Positions 12,134-20,703 of a stretch of DNA of 64,000 bases are shown one piece after another. Within the stretch, counting starts at the first letter, position 1. Every line of letters starts with the position of its first letter. A program made the translations under genes and the position numbers. The stretch is from positions 3,534,001 to 3,598,000 of the forward strand of contig NC_017668.1 of the NCBI RefSeq assembly GCF_000284515.1, read 5' to 3'. Below the pieces are notes generated by a model. The model saw nothing but the letters and a program-made list of their open reading frames with translations, was not told the DNA's origin and did no database searches. This DNA is from Halobacillus halophilus DSM 2266. GTDB taxonomy: Bacteria > Bacillota > Bacilli > Bacillales > Halobacillaceae.

Positions 12134-12670
12134 TCAGAAAATGGCATGCAAGCCGAGCGCACAGAGAATACTTCCTCCGAGTAATTCACTATACACGCCA
12201 AGAAGACCGCTAGCCCTCCGTCCAATAACAAAACCTGCCCAAGTCAGCAGCATACTGAACAGACCGAAGGAAATAATGGACACGAAAACCTCCGATTCAC
12301 GAAGTCCTAAGCTGAAGCCAACCGGAAAACTATCAATACTCACACTAAGCGCAAAAAGCCACATTCCCGCTCCCGCCAGGGTATAAGCTGCATTATGCTT
12401 GTCCGTAAATGATGCAAAAATGGTATAGCTTCCCAGACAGAAAAGCAGTAATCCTCCTCCGACAGCCGCCCACTCACTAGCACTGCCTGAAAGCCATTGT
12501 CCCAGGGCCATACCAAGTCCAGGCATGAACATGTGGAAAATACCCACAACAATCCCTGCAAAGAATGCGTGTTTTAAACGAACCGCTTGAAGCCCCATTC
12601 CGAGTGAAACTGAGAAAGCATCCAAACCTAAGGCTAACGAAAGCAAAACCAACCCCGTAACTTGTTCCAA
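12134..12670 (-). CDS. mntP: MntP-type manganese efflux pump (YwlD)
   Basis: Integral membrane protein with six predicted helices that exports Mn2+. The two repeats carry the conserved acidic motifs LGLDAFSVSLG in helix 1 and SIDSFPVGFSLG in helix 4. I prefer the TTG at 12670, placed 8 bases after GGGGAGG, giving 178 residues; the in-frame ATG at 12691 would place that site inside the gene. It lies between tsaC and ywlE as in B. subtilis. No Mn riboswitch was recognised in the 57-bp gap upstream. Confidence 0.88.
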   Translation of the reverse strand: MEQVTGLVLLSLALGLDAFSVSLGMGLQAVRLKHAFFAGIVVGIFHMFMPGLGMALGQWLSGSASEWAAVGGGLLLFCLGSYTIFASFTDKHNAAYTLAGAGMWLFALSVSIDSFPVGFSLGLRESEVFVSIISFGLFSMLLTWAGFVIGRRASGLLGVYSELLGGSILCALGLHAIF

Positions 12671-12727
12671 ATATGAGCCCTCCCCGGACATGCTATTTCA
12701 TCGTATGCGGGAAGCAGACTCTATATG

Positions 12728-13768
12728 TCAGGGCTGTTCGATGATCTTAACAGAGGCTTTTGTTAATCGATTCATAACTGCCGCCCCAACACCATAATCG
12801 GGAAAAGATTCGCATAGAATAAGGTCAATATCTGACTCTTTATATTCACGCAGCACTTCGTAAAGTCGGTTAGCTACTTCCGTAAGGTTCTCTCTAGATC
12901 CACACGGAAGAACGAATTCATGATGAAGTTTTTCAGCCAGTTCATTGCTGGCTATTACCCCAATCCGGTAACCCTCTTCTTGTAGTTCATGCAGCTGGCT
13001 CCTAAAGAACTCATCCTCCCCCTTTATTAACCACAATGGAGACTCGGGGGCATAATGTGTATACTTCATCCCTGGAGAAACCGGGGGAGCGTCTTTCCCC
13101 GTTAAGGCAGGGTCAATTTTCACTTCAGGCAGTACCTCTTCAAGATCCTCTTTCGTTATACCTCCCGGGCGAAGAATAGCAGGAATGTCAGATGTACAAT
13201 CCAGTACCGTTGATTCTACTCCTACCCCCGTCGGTCCTCCGTCCAGAATGCCTGCAATGCGTCCTTCTAAATCCTGACGTACATGTTCTGCCTTTGTAGG
13301 ACTCGGGCGCCCTGAACGGTTCGCACTCGGTGCAGCCAAAGGCAGCTCTGCTGCTTTCAGCAAAGCTAAAGCTAATGCATGATCCGGCATGCGAATAGCT
13401 ACCGTTTTCAACCCTGCTGTTACATTCTTTGAGGCTGTTCCGTTGCTTTCTAAAATTAAAGTAAGCGGTCCTGGCCAGAATCTTTCCATAAGATTACGAG
13501 CTACCTGAGGAATATGAGTAACGAGATCCTCTACTTCTCTTATGCTTGCCACGTGCACGATTAAAGGGTTATCAGACGGGCGCCCCTTAGCTTCAAAGAT
13601 TCTTTGAACCGCACTTTCATTCGTAGCATCTGCTCCAAGCCCATAGACTGTCTCTGTAGGAAAAGCAACCACTTGTTGTTCTCTCAATAAGTACGCTGCT
13701 TCTTGTATGGAAACATCTGATTCCTTTGGTTGTTCAGAGGGTTTCCACAACTTCGTTATCATACTCAT
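12728..13768 (-). CDS. tsaC: L-threonylcarbamoyladenylate synthase (Sua5/YwlC)
   Basis: Makes threonylcarbamoyl-AMP from threonine, bicarbonate and ATP, the first step of t6A37 tRNA modification. 346 residues: a TsaC domain (about 15-210) with AFPTETVYGLGADA, KGRPSDNPLIVHV and PLAAPSANRSGRPSPT, and a C-terminal Sua5 domain with PGMKYTHYAPESPLWL in the linker. The ATG at 13768 follows AAAGGAG by 8 bases. The gene starts next to the DnaA-box cluster. Confidence 0.96.
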   Translation of the reverse strand: MSMITKLWKPSEQPKESDVSIQEAAYLLREQQVVAFPTETVYGLGADATNESAVQRIFEAKGRPSDNPLIVHVASIREVEDLVTHIPQVARNLMERFWPGPLTLILESNGTASKNVTAGLKTVAIRMPDHALALALLKAAELPLAAPSANRSGRPSPTKAEHVRQDLEGRIAGILDGGPTGVGVESTVLDCTSDIPAILRPGGITKEDLEEVLPEVKIDPALTGKDAPPVSPGMKYTHYAPESPLWLIKGEDEFFRSQLHELQEEGYRIGVIASNELAEKLHHEFVLPCGSRENLTEVANRLYEVLREYKESDIDLILCESFPDYGVGAAVMNRLTKASVKIIEQP

Positions 13769-13825
13769 TTCTACTACTCCTTTTTCTTCGACAATTAACT
13801 TGATATCGTAGTATCCATTCTACAA

Positions 13826-14020
13826 GTTTCCACAAATTCAGACATTATACACAGGTTGTCCTCAAGTTATCCACAAAGATACCCACATATCCAAAGAAAC
13901 CGTTAGTAATTTTTACAATACAAAAAATAAAATCCACAGGTTATCCACTGAATTAGACACATCTGTGTATAAGTACCCCATTTATACACAGTTAGTTGTG
14001 ATTAACTCGATATATCCACA
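13826..14020. promoter_or_regulatory. DnaA-box cluster (ywlC-ywlB junction)
   Basis: At least six DnaA-box-like 9-mers are packed here: TTATCCACA (13867-13875, perfect), TTATACACA (13845-13853 and 13982-13990), the same on the minus strand (13964-13972), TTATCCACT (13941-13949) and ATATCCACA (14012-14020). Weaker ones are GTTTCCACA (13826) and AAATCCACA (13930). The last full box overlaps the 3' end of the next ORF. From memory, the B. subtilis ywlC-ywlB region is one of the known in vivo DnaA-bound sites. Confidence 0.8.
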
Positions 14021-14303
14021 AGCACTTTTCGACATCTTGCCGTTCAAAACGCTGATGCTGCAGGATATGATCAAGGGCTCCCGAATGGCTGTCCACATGA
14101 ATTTCATCCATCTTCTGTGCCTGCGCATAATACTGAATCAATTCAAAAACACCCAGAACCTGACTGGGTGAAACCTGGGAAACGACGTGCAGCTGCTCTA
14201 ATTTGAATGCCCCATTCCCCTGAGCACTCAAATGAAAATGTCCAATCTTACGCTTTCCTTCTTTTAAATAGTAGAGTTTCTCGTCCATTTTTTCAATATA
14301 CAC
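13992..14303 (-). CDS. Small GNAT-like protein at the ywlB position
   Basis: 103 residues, not confidently assigned. The second half (LEQLHVVSQVSPSQVL through HSGALDHILQHQRFER) has the rhythm of a GCN5-type acetyltransferase: central strand, helix with YYAQAQKMDEI, then a last strand-helix ending in a QRFE-like segment. It lacks a clear acetyl-CoA pyrophosphate loop. B. subtilis has an acetyltransferase-like gene, ywlB, at this position. The start is a GTG at 14303 after AAGGGGTG. The 3' end overlaps the DnaA-box cluster. Confidence 0.65.
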   Translation of the reverse strand: MYIEKMDEKLYYLKEGKRKIGHFHLSAQGNGAFKLEQLHVVSQVSPSQVLGVFELIQYYAQAQKMDEIHVDSHSGALDHILQHQRFERQDVEKCLWIYRVNHN

Positions 14304-14305
14304 GA

Positions 14306-14354
14306 ATCATCCACACCCCTTTTCTTTTACATTATGAAAAAGGGTGTGGATGAT
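14306..14354. terminator. Long hairpin between spoIIR and the ywlB-position ORF
   Basis: A 13-bp perfect stem (ATCATCCACACCC with GGGTGTGGATGAT), one mismatch, then four more A-T pairs. It begins 3 bp past the spoIIR stop. The right part also holds the ribosome site of the downstream ORF, so folding could end the spoIIR transcript or hide that start. No long U-run follows. Confidence 0.6.
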
Positions 14355-14357
14355 ATG

Positions 14358-14966
14358 CTAGGAAAATAGTTTATCCCAAAGTTTGACCACAAAGAATTTC
14401 ACTTCTTTTGCATCGTCTGCAGGTTCGGCTTCTATTTTATCTGAATTTTTCTCCTCAGCTTGCGCTACACTTGTGCCATTGGAGAAGTCAAGGAAACATA
14501 GAGGAGGAAATAATACGCACCACCAATTATCTCCTGTCCCTTGCCCCAGAGTGATTAAAATGGCTTCATATTCACCGGCCGGGTACATATATGTACCATA
14601 CAATTTAGCAGGAAACGTAACGGAATCATTATAATCCACTTCAAAAGAGTAGTTTATACCTTTTTTCTCGAGGGTTTCTGCTACTACTTTTTCAATCTCA
14701 GGAAGACGATTTTGAATCATATCTCTGGCTTCTTCAATGGAAGTTAAATCTTTTACCCACCTGTTAATTTCCTGATTTACTTCATCCCGTACAAGTCGTT
14801 TGATCTGCTGGTCCTGTTGATCATTGCTGTCAGCTAGTATGCGAAGACGAATCGCTTCGTCAGGAATGACTTGATATTGATTCCACTCAGCTCCTGTGCT
14901 TTGCCCCCAAGGTAATACAACAATTATAATGAATAATGCCAGTAATAAGCGTACGGTGTTTTTCAT
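14358..14966 (-). CDS. spoIIR: Stage II sporulation protein R
   Basis: Forespore-secreted signal protein that triggers processing of pro-sigma-E by SpoIIGA across the septum. 202 residues with an N-terminal signal segment (about 5-25) followed by the family core: IRLRILADSNDQQDQQIKR near residue 40, and the central PAKLYGTYMYPAGEYEAILI and GDNWWCVLFPPLCFLD. It sits between prmC and the ywlB-position ORF as in B. subtilis. A good sigma-F promoter match lies at 15001-15030. Confidence 0.96.
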   Translation of the reverse strand: MKNTVRLLLALFIIIVVLPWGQSTGAEWNQYQVIPDEAIRLRILADSNDQQDQQIKRLVRDEVNQEINRWVKDLTSIEEARDMIQNRLPEIEKVVAETLEKKGINYSFEVDYNDSVTFPAKLYGTYMYPAGEYEAILITLGQGTGDNWWCVLFPPLCFLDFSNGTSVAQAEEKNSDKIEAEPADDAKEVKFFVVKLWDKLFS

Positions 14967-15000
14967 TTTGGTAAGTCCTCCCTGTCCCTCTGTTAGTTGC

Positions 15001-15030
15001 TAGTATAGGCAGAGGCGGAAGAATTTAAAC
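15001..15030 (-). promoter_or_regulatory. Sigma-F promoter candidate for spoIIR
   Basis: Minus strand: GTTTA (15026-15030), a 15-base spacer, then GCCTATACTA (15001-15010). The -35 fits GYWTA fully and the -10 fits most of GGnrAnAMTW. The start codon lies about 35-40 bp downstream. spoIIR is a sigma-F gene in B. subtilis. Confidence 0.65.
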
Positions 15031-15219
15031 CTATCAATCTATGAACCTATTCTCGGTAAAATCATAAGAGTACTGTTAACGCACACTTTGAGTTGGAATC
15101 TGAACACATTCCTGTTACTTGGATCGAATGGCGAGTTGGGAAACCATTCGGTTTTTAAGATGTGAACGAGACATTTCTAACAAAAGCAAACCATTTAGTT
15201 ATTCCAGATTTTTTAAAGG

Positions 15220-16086
15220 TCAGCTGGAAACACGACTCGCAAACACCATTCTGTCTTTTTTATTAATATCTTTTCGAATCTCTACCGTGTAATCAGGAAG
15301 GCTATCTTGAATGATTTTTTTTACGGCATTCCCTTGTAGATATCCAATTTCAAAAGCGATTAAAGAAGGAGAATGATTCGAGTCCTTAATCTGTTTCACA
15401 ATCGTCTCGTAAGCGGCCAGTCCTTCCCGATCCGCAAATAAGGCAAGAGCCGGGTCAAAATTCACTACAGTGTCATCCATCAAATCCTTATCTACATGCG
15501 CAATGTATGGTGGATTGGAAACCACAATATCGACCGGTATATCCTTAAACGGTGCATAAAAATCGCCTTGAATAAACTGAATATCCGCTCCAAGCTTTTG
15601 AGCATTGGCGGATGCGGTTTGCAGTGCCTCCTCAGAAATATCACTTGCAAAGACATCTGCTTTGTGCAGTTCAAGCGCCAGTGTTATAGCTATAATACCG
15701 CTTCCTGTACCTATATCCGCTATTTGAGGCTTGTCCTTATTAGAGCTTTCCACCCAGTTCAAGATCCCTTCTACCAGTTCTTCCGTTTCAGAACGAGGAA
15801 CTAAAACATTTGAATTCACTGAAAAACTTCTCCCAAAAAAGTCAGCCTCTCCTATAATATGCTGGACAGGCATGCCGGTTTCAGCGTGAACCCGTACACT
15901 CTCCACGAAGACCTCGCGTTTACTTTCTGGAAAAGGGTCTTTTTCATAGGCTAATAACTGTGCGAAAGACATGTTTAAAACATGCTCCAGCAATAAATCC
16001 GCTACTCTTGTTTCCCGCGTATGCTTACCTAAAAAAACGGAAGCCCAGTGACGGGCTTCCTGAATCGTAGTAAAGTTTGAATTCAT
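15220..16086 (-). CDS. prmC: Peptide chain release factor N5-glutamine methyltransferase
   Basis: Methylates the Gln of the GGQ motif of release factors using SAM. 288 residues from the ATG at 16086, which lies 1 bp past the prfA stop, so the genes are coupled. N-terminal helical domain, then a Rossmann methyltransferase domain with IADIGTGSGIIAITLAL and the diagnostic catalytic NPPY in VVSNPPYIAH. A longer in-frame start upstream would lie inside prfA and is rejected. Confidence 0.95.
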   Translation of the reverse strand: MNSNFTTIQEARHWASVFLGKHTRETRVADLLLEHVLNMSFAQLLAYEKDPFPESKREVFVESVRVHAETGMPVQHIIGEADFFGRSFSVNSNVLVPRSETEELVEGILNWVESSNKDKPQIADIGTGSGIIAITLALELHKADVFASDISEEALQTASANAQKLGADIQFIQGDFYAPFKDIPVDIVVSNPPYIAHVDKDLMDDTVVNFDPALALFADREGLAAYETIVKQIKDSNHSPSLIAFEIGYLQGNAVKKIIQDSLPDYTVEIRKDINKKDRMVFASRVSS

Positions 16087-16087
16087 G

Positions 16088-17158
16088 TTATTCACCAATC
16101 TGCTCAAGCTTCTTCGTCTGCTCCTCAATAAGAAGAGCTTCAAGAATTTGGTCCATATTCCCTTGAAGAACTTGATCCAGCTTCTGTAAGGTTAAACCAA
16201 TTCTATGGTCTGTTACACGCGTCTGTGGGAAGTTATACGTACGGATACGCTCCGAGCGGTCACCGGTACCGACTGCAGATTTACGACTTTCATCGTATTC
16301 CGCTTGAGCTTCCTGCTGGAATTTATCATAGATACGAGCACGAAGAACCTTCATCGCTTTTTCTTTGTTCTTGATCTGAGATTTTTCATCCTGACAGGAT
16401 ACAACAATCCCCGTCGGCTCATGAGTCAAACGAACGGCAGACATGGTCGTATTAACACTTTGACCGCCTGGGCCACTTGAAGCAAACGTATCCACACGAA
16501 TATCTTTATCGTGTACTTCAACCTCTACTTCTTCCGCTTCTGGCATAACCACCACAGTAGCCGTAGATGTATGAATTCGTCCGCCTGACTCTGTCTCAGG
16601 TACACGCTGGACACGATGAGCTCCGTTTTCAAATTTCATTTTAGAATAGGCACGCTCACCGTTCACAATAAAGATAATCTCTTTATACCCACCTACATCG
16701 TTGGCATGGGCTTCAATCACTTCCGTTTTCCATCCCTGCATTTCCGCATAGCGGGCATACATGCGGTAAAGGTCACCAGCAAATAAAGCAGCTTCATCGC
16801 CTCCGGCCGCACCGCGAATTTCCATAATAACGTTTTTGTCATCATTAGGGTCACTCGGGAGCATGAGGACTTTCAGACGTTCTTCTAATTCTTGTTTCTT
16901 CTGAGAGAGTTCATTAAGTTCTTCCTTTACCATTTCTTCCATATCATCATCAAGGTTATCATCAAGCATTGCTCTGGCTTCGTCCCTTTGCTCGGTAACC
17001 TCTTTATATTCTCTATAAGCCTCTACGGTCCCCTGTAGACCGGATTGCTCTTTAGAGTATTCGCGAAGTTTATTCGTGTCAGAAATGACTTCAGGATCAC
17101 TTAATAGCTCGTTTAATTTTTCATAACGATCTTCCAATGTTTGTAAGCGTTCGATCAA
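16088..17158 (-). CDS. prfA: Peptide chain release factor 1
   Basis: RF1, terminates translation at UAA and UAG. 356 residues, the usual length, if translation starts at the TTG at 17158 ([12 protein letters not shown]), 7 bases after GAGGTG. The GGQ motif is in [18 protein letters not shown], which precedes [15 protein letters not shown]. The acidic N-terminal domain and the codon-recognition domain are complete. It is followed directly by prmC, whose product modifies this GGQ glutamine. Confidence 0.96.
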   Translation of the reverse strand: MIERLQTLEDRYEKLNELLSDPEVISDTNKLREYSKEQSGLQGTVEAYREYKEVTEQRDEARAMLDDNLDDDMEEMVKEELNELSQKKQELEERLKVLMLPSDPNDDKNVIMEIRGAAGGDEAALFAGDLYRMYARYAEMQGWKTEVIEAHANDVGGYKEIIFIVNGERAYSKMKFENGAHRVQRVPETESGGRIHTSTATVVVMPEAEEVEVEVHDKDIRVDTFASSGPGGQSVNTTMSAVRLTHEPTGIVVSCQDEKSQIKNKEKAMKVLRARIYDKFQQEAQAEYDESRKSAVGTGDRSERIRTYNFPQTRVTDHRIGLTLQKLDQVLQGNMDQILEALLIEEQTKKLEQIGE

Positions 17159-17268
17159 TGGTATGCACCTCTTTCTCCATAACATTATAATTATATTATA
17201 GAGAACTCGCGGATACAACCTGAGCTCCTTCACTAATCTGAAGAACCTGCATGCTGGCTGCAAAAAAT

Positions 17269-17304
17269 GCCTGGTCAGTCTTTTAATAAAGAGGAGGACC
17301 AGGC
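17269..17304 (-). terminator. Terminator after the YhcN/YlaJ-like lipoprotein gene
   Basis: GCCTGGTC and GACCAGGC form an 8-bp stem around a 20-base loop, with ATTTTTTG following on the minus strand. It separates the lipoprotein gene from prfA, so prfA probably has its own promoter in 17159-17268. Confidence 0.7.
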
Positions 17305-17311
17305 ACATTCC

Positions 17312-17713
17312 TTATTTAATCTTTACATGAATATTGTAGCGCGGAACAGCTTTATATACGGCTTGCTTAATTTCAGATTTCCATTCTTCGATTTCTTCGT
17401 CCGACATTTTATCTTCATTTTTCATATCAACCGAAACCCAGACTTGACTCGCTTCCAGAATGACTCGTTTGACTTTAACACCGGGCACTTCAGCGGCAGC
17501 TTCTTTAATAAGCTTTCGATCTTGTTTCAGCCCCCATGAGTCGCCAACATATTTAATTAAACGAGGGTTTTGTGTATCCGTCGTTATCTTCTCATTCATA
17601 CCCATATTTTCCACATCATCTCTGCTTGTCTGCCCTTGATACTTATCTACTTGAAGTCCGCATCCTGAGAGAAACAATACGGCCGCAAGAACGACTATCG
17701 TGTATCGAAACAT
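17312..17713 (-). CDS. Probable YhcN/YlaJ-type sporulation lipoprotein
   Basis: 133-residue predicted lipoprotein. A signal peptide ends in a lipobox LSGCG near residue 18. The mature part has a short polar linker and then a KQDRKLIKEAAAEVPGVKV segment with alternating strands (VWVSVDM), reminiscent of the YhcN/YlaJ spore lipoprotein family. The family assignment is by pattern only. The ATG at 17713 is used because AGAGGTG lies 6 bases upstream; an in-frame GTG three codons earlier is within that site. It has a terminator on each side. Confidence 0.65.
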   Translation of the reverse strand: MFRYTIVVLAAVLFLSGCGLQVDKYQGQTSRDDVENMGMNEKITTDTQNPRLIKYVGDSWGLKQDRKLIKEAAAEVPGVKVKRVILEASQVWVSVDMKNEDKMSDEEIEEWKSEIKQAVYKAVPRYNIHVKIK

Positions 17714-17787
17714 GACAATCACCTCTTCTCTTTTACCGTTATTGTTCTCTCAGACCAATGGGTTTATGTATGGTTTACAAAGTAAAA

Positions 17788-17817
17788 AAGGTGCCTCCCT
17801 TTTCAGGGAATGCACCT
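17788..17817 (-). terminator. Terminator after the 55-residue gene
   Basis: AAGGTGCATTCCCT pairs with AGGGAGGCACCTT over about 12 bp with a GAAA loop, and TTTTTT-like sequence follows on the minus strand. Confidence 0.8.
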
Positions 17818-17825
17818 TCCTGTCT

Positions 17826-17993
17826 TTATTCTTTTATAGTCAGTTTATACTTACTCGGTATAATCGCTTCCTTCGTAATTAGCTGCTTATACTTTTCTGC
17901 TTCATCGTAACTTTTGAACGTTATTTCTTTGTTATCTTTTCTAAATTCGATGACTATATTATAATCATCTACCCCAACAATGCGATAAGTCAT
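17826..17993 (-). CDS. Small protein of unknown function
   Basis: 55 residues from the ATG at 17993, 6-7 bases after AGGGG. It is mixed-charge and soluble, with a likely two-strand plus helix pattern: MTYRIVGVDDYNIVIEF, then ITFKSYDEAEKYKQLI. It has its own terminator, so it is probably an independent small transcript. I do not recognise a named family. The coding call rests on the ribosome site, the terminator and protein-like composition. Confidence 0.6.
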   Translation of the reverse strand: MTYRIVGVDDYNIVIEFRKDNKEITFKSYDEAEKYKQLITKEAIIPSKYKLTIKE

Positions 17994-18055
17994 TGCAAGA
18001 CCCCTTTCTTTTGTCCATTCCCAAGACAATCACATTATTTTACAATTCAAAAAAA

Positions 18056-18098
18056 CAAAAGCCGAAAAGGCCATCTATAATGGTCTTTTCGGCTTTTG
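18056..18098 (-). terminator. Strong terminator after the Cys-rich gene
   Basis: CAAAAGCCGAAAAG pairs with CTTTTCGGCTTTTG, with an inner CCAT/ATGG extension, and TTTTTTT follows on the minus strand. It is about 150 bp past the stop of the Cys-rich gene. Confidence 0.85.
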
Positions 18099-18245
18099 CC
18101 TAGCTCTATTCTCTAGTCAAAGTTTACCGGAGATATCAATTGAAATTGTAATTAAAATTCATATAATAGACAGCACTTATTTGAACCATCTCTAATTACT
18201 ATTATAGTATAGAATCCACTTGAATAAAAGGGGTCTAAAGTCAGG

Positions 18246-18539
18246 CTAAATGGATTCCTTCCCCTCTTTTCTTGTGGAACGGGTCTGAAAACCCATAATT
18301 TTTTCACACATCTCTGCATATTTTAAACACATCTGATACGTATCTTCACTAAGAGAGTCCTGTTCAAGTTTAAGACAGTCTTCCGCACATGCCCGGCAGA
18401 CTTCAGCACAGGACTTGCACATCTCTTCTGCCATTCGACTGTTATTCTGATGAACCTCTACAGCATAAGCATAAGCTTGACAGCAATTTTTTAACAAATC
18501 AGCTTTTTTTAATAATGGGCTGGAACCAGTCACAGGCAT
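18246..18539 (-). CDS. Cys-rich four-helix (DUF326-type) protein, possible copper binder
   Basis: 97 residues with nine cysteines in helical spacing: a CC pair near residue 19, the cluster CKSCAEVCRACAEDC near 41-55, and two more in YQMCLKYAEMCEK. This resembles the DUF326 four-helix bundle proteins related to the Csp copper-storage family, which bind Cu(I) through inward-facing Cys. It has no signal or Tat peptide, so it would be cytosolic. It is slightly shorter than typical members. No copper ATPase or regulator is nearby. Metal identity is inferred from family only. Confidence 0.75.
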   Translation of the reverse strand: MPVTGSSPLLKKADLLKNCCQAYAYAVEVHQNNSRMAEEMCKSCAEVCRACAEDCLKLEQDSLSEDTYQMCLKYAEMCEKIMGFQTRSTRKEGKESI

Positions 18540-18608
18540 CGTTATTCCACCTTTTCTTTTACAGGAATGTCACACCTTTTGTAAAAAAGAGCTTGTCCTT
18601 TGCTATTC

Positions 18609-19298
18609 TCAGCTTTCAGGCTTCACAATTAAAATAATATGACTTAAGTCAGAGTCAAAATCCCAATCCACAAAGATGTCTTCTACTTTCAGTTGTAATA
18701 CTTTTTCTAAAGACAGCTGATGGAGCAGTCTCTTCTCAAGACGGCGTTTAGCCATTCTTAATTGTTCACCAAATCCTGAGCGAATCATTTCTTTTTCAAT
18801 AGCCACAAGGATACCATTACGCTCCACTACGATCGTGCGGTCGTTGATTTTAAAAGAGCTAACCTCTTCCGGAATTTTTTCCGCCTGCTTGGAAACTTTT
18901 TTTATTTCCTCGTGAAGAGCCGCTTTGTGCTGATAATCCTTCACGGACGGATCTAACTCTTCATCGGATTGAATCACTCCAATTATCATCCCAGAACGAT
19001 TTGTCAGCGACCAGTCGTAATAAAGGGAGTTCAATTCTAATCCAGCCGTGGCACGGAATGTTGCTTTTATGTCAGGAATTAATTCCTGCATAAGTAAATC
19101 ACGGGTTTCCTCAACTTTATCTTTATTATTCTGACCCACTAGGAGCTTTTCCATAGGAGCCAGAAAATCCTTCAAGTAAATGGTTACATAAGGTTTTTGA
19201 ATGGTAACGTAAACAGAAGCCGGTCCTTTTCCGAAGTTATCACGCAAAAGCTTCCCGATATAGCTGGATATTTCAGATTGCAGTGAACGTTCCTCCAT
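18609..19298 (-). CDS. DUF2294 (Na-translocating decarboxylase-like annotation) protein, two repeats
   Basis: 229 residues from the ATG at 19298, which has AAGGA about 8 bases upstream. Two similar halves are visible. Each runs a helix, a strand with (Y/I)VTIYLKDFL or TIVVERNGILVAIEKEM, and a final YDWSLTNRSGMIIGVI or VDWDFDSDLSHIILIVK strand pair. This duplicated pattern matches DUF2294. The function is unknown; DUF2294 domains occur with stress and transport regulators. It stands alone between the Cys-rich gene and tdk. Confidence 0.7.
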   Translation of the reverse strand: MEERSLQSEISSYIGKLLRDNFGKGPASVYVTIQKPYVTIYLKDFLAPMEKLLVGQNNKDKVEETRDLLMQELIPDIKATFRATAGLELNSLYYDWSLTNRSGMIIGVIQSDEELDPSVKDYQHKAALHEEIKKVSKQAEKIPEEVSSFKINDRTIVVERNGILVAIEKEMIRSGFGEQLRMAKRRLEKRLLHQLSLEKVLQLKVEDIFVDWDFDSDLSHIILIVKPES

Positions 19299-19711
19299 AC
19301 ATGTCATCCTTTTAAAAAGCATTTTATAGTCTTTAAACATTTTTCCACTAGCGCTGTTATATTAAACGTTCCCCAATACATCCAGAATTATAAATAAGGC
19401 TAATTTAAGAATATAGACATTCTAATTGTTCAATGAGTTACATTTCAAAAGAAACAAAACAGATGGATAGCTCGTGAAGAATCGAAAAAATATTGAGGAG
19501 GAATTAAGTGTCTTTTACAGGACGTACTTTCACGAACTGTGCATTTCCTAAGCAGCTATAGAGATATCAAACAGAGCATCCTTTCATAGAGCTACTTATG
19601 CTTGCATCCCTAACGCCAGGCAAAATCATCATACCTTGTTTAATTACAGGACAGCCATCAATTAAAAAACCGGGTGTGTACATTCTACACATCCGGTTTT
19701 CCTGCTTCTAT
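19299..19711. other. Intergenic region tdk to DUF2294 gene
   Basis: About 410 bp. It holds the tdk terminator (19666-19700) and presumably the promoter of the DUF2294 gene. A plus-strand GAGGAGG at about 19494 precedes a GTG and only 17 codons (19508-19561), which I do not accept as a gene. Nothing else is recognised. Confidence 0.5.
19666..19700 (-). terminator. Terminator after tdk
   Basis: AAAACCGGATGTGTA-type arms pair over about 14 bp with one mismatch (19666-19680 with 19686-19700), and a T-run follows on the minus strand. It lies 12 bp past the tdk stop. Confidence 0.85.
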
Positions 19712-20338
19712 TTATTTTCTTTCAGCATAGGCCGCCTTTACTTGCTGCTGCCTGGGTTTATGAGGAACTTCATGGTGATGGCGGCAGCGCGGTTCGTAAG
19801 ATTCAGACGCCCCAACCAAAATAATGGGATCATGATAAGAAGCTGGTTTTCCGTCAATTAAACGCTGCGTTCGACTTGCCGGCGAACCACATATAGGACA
19901 AATAGCATTTAGTTTAGTGATACTCTCACTAAGAGCCATCATCTCGGGCATTTTTCCAAAAGGTTCTCCGCGGAAATCTGTATCCAGTCCTGCCGTAATG
20001 ACACGAATCCCCCGATCAGCCAGACATTCCGCTACTTCTACAATATGCTCGTCAAAAAACTGCACTTCATCAATCCCGACGATATCAACTTCCTCACCTA
20101 CATCGTTCAGGATATCCAGAGACTCTTTCATTGGGCGCGCCAGAACTGAAGTGCCGTTGTGAGACACGACGGCATCTTCTTTATAACGATCGTCAACGGC
20201 TGGTTTATATACACGAACCGTTAAGTTGCCAAACGTTGCACGGCGTACCCGGCGAATTAATTCCTCCGATTTTCCACTGAACATACTTCCACAAATGACT
20301 TCTACCCATCCACTTTGCTTCATTACATACACGTCCAC
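19712..20338 (-). CDS. tdk: Thymidine kinase
   Basis: Type II thymidine kinase, salvages thymidine to dTMP with ATP. The P-loop is [19 protein letters not shown], the catalytic and Mg region is [13 protein letters not shown], and zinc ligands occur in [14 protein letters not shown] and RCRHHHEVP. The lasso loop [13 protein letters not shown] is intact. About 208 residues. I favour the GTG at 20338 (GGGAG 5 bases upstream); GTG at 20332 matches the B. subtilis M-Y-x-M-K-Q-S-G start better, so the true start is uncertain by two codons. Confidence 0.95.
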   Translation of the reverse strand: MDVYVMKQSGWVEVICGSMFSGKSEELIRRVRRATFGNLTVRVYKPAVDDRYKEDAVVSHNGTSVLARPMKESLDILNDVGEEVDIVGIDEVQFFDEHIVEVAECLADRGIRVITAGLDTDFRGEPFGKMPEMMALSESITKLNAICPICGSPASRTQRLIDGKPASYHDPIILVGASESYEPRCRHHHEVPHKPRQQQVKAAYAERK

Positions 20339-20703
20339 TGTCGCTCCCTTCTTACACAATCAACACGTCGCCAAGGTTTCATTAAAAAAGAGCCCTCCTG
20401 ATTTCCGCCCCTGAACGAATGACCAATCGCTCACGGACCATCAAGGACAGCTCTATGTATAAAGATTATAGAGGACTCGAGCAACCAATCCTAACATATA
20501 CAAAACTATAGAGTAGTCGCTTTTCCGTTCCACAATATAGTTTCACTTATGTTAACCATCTTGTTTCGGTTCATTTCTGAAAATGGTTCTCTCTCCCTCT
20601 ATTTCAGTCATTTTTGACAAAAAAACAGGCAAACCATAAAGACAATTTGCCTGTTCTTGTTCAAAATGATGCAGCATCCATCCATAAGGATAGGCGCTCA
20701 TTA
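20339..20703. other. Intergenic region rpmE2 to tdk
   Basis: 365 bp holding the rpmE2 terminator (20624-20655) and the tdk promoter region. A minus-strand TATAAT (20465-20470) is a plausible -10, with only a weak -35. Its start would leave a leader of about 120 nt for tdk. Nothing else is recognised. Confidence 0.45.
20624..20655 (-). terminator. Terminator after rpmE2
   Basis: AACAGGCAAA and TTTGCCTGTT form a 10-bp perfect stem with a 12-base loop, followed by TTTTT on the minus strand. Confidence 0.85.

Noticed and set aside
19508-19561. 17-codon plus-strand ORF with a strong GAGGAGG site
   Set aside because: Too short, no promoter or terminator of its own seen; probably chance.
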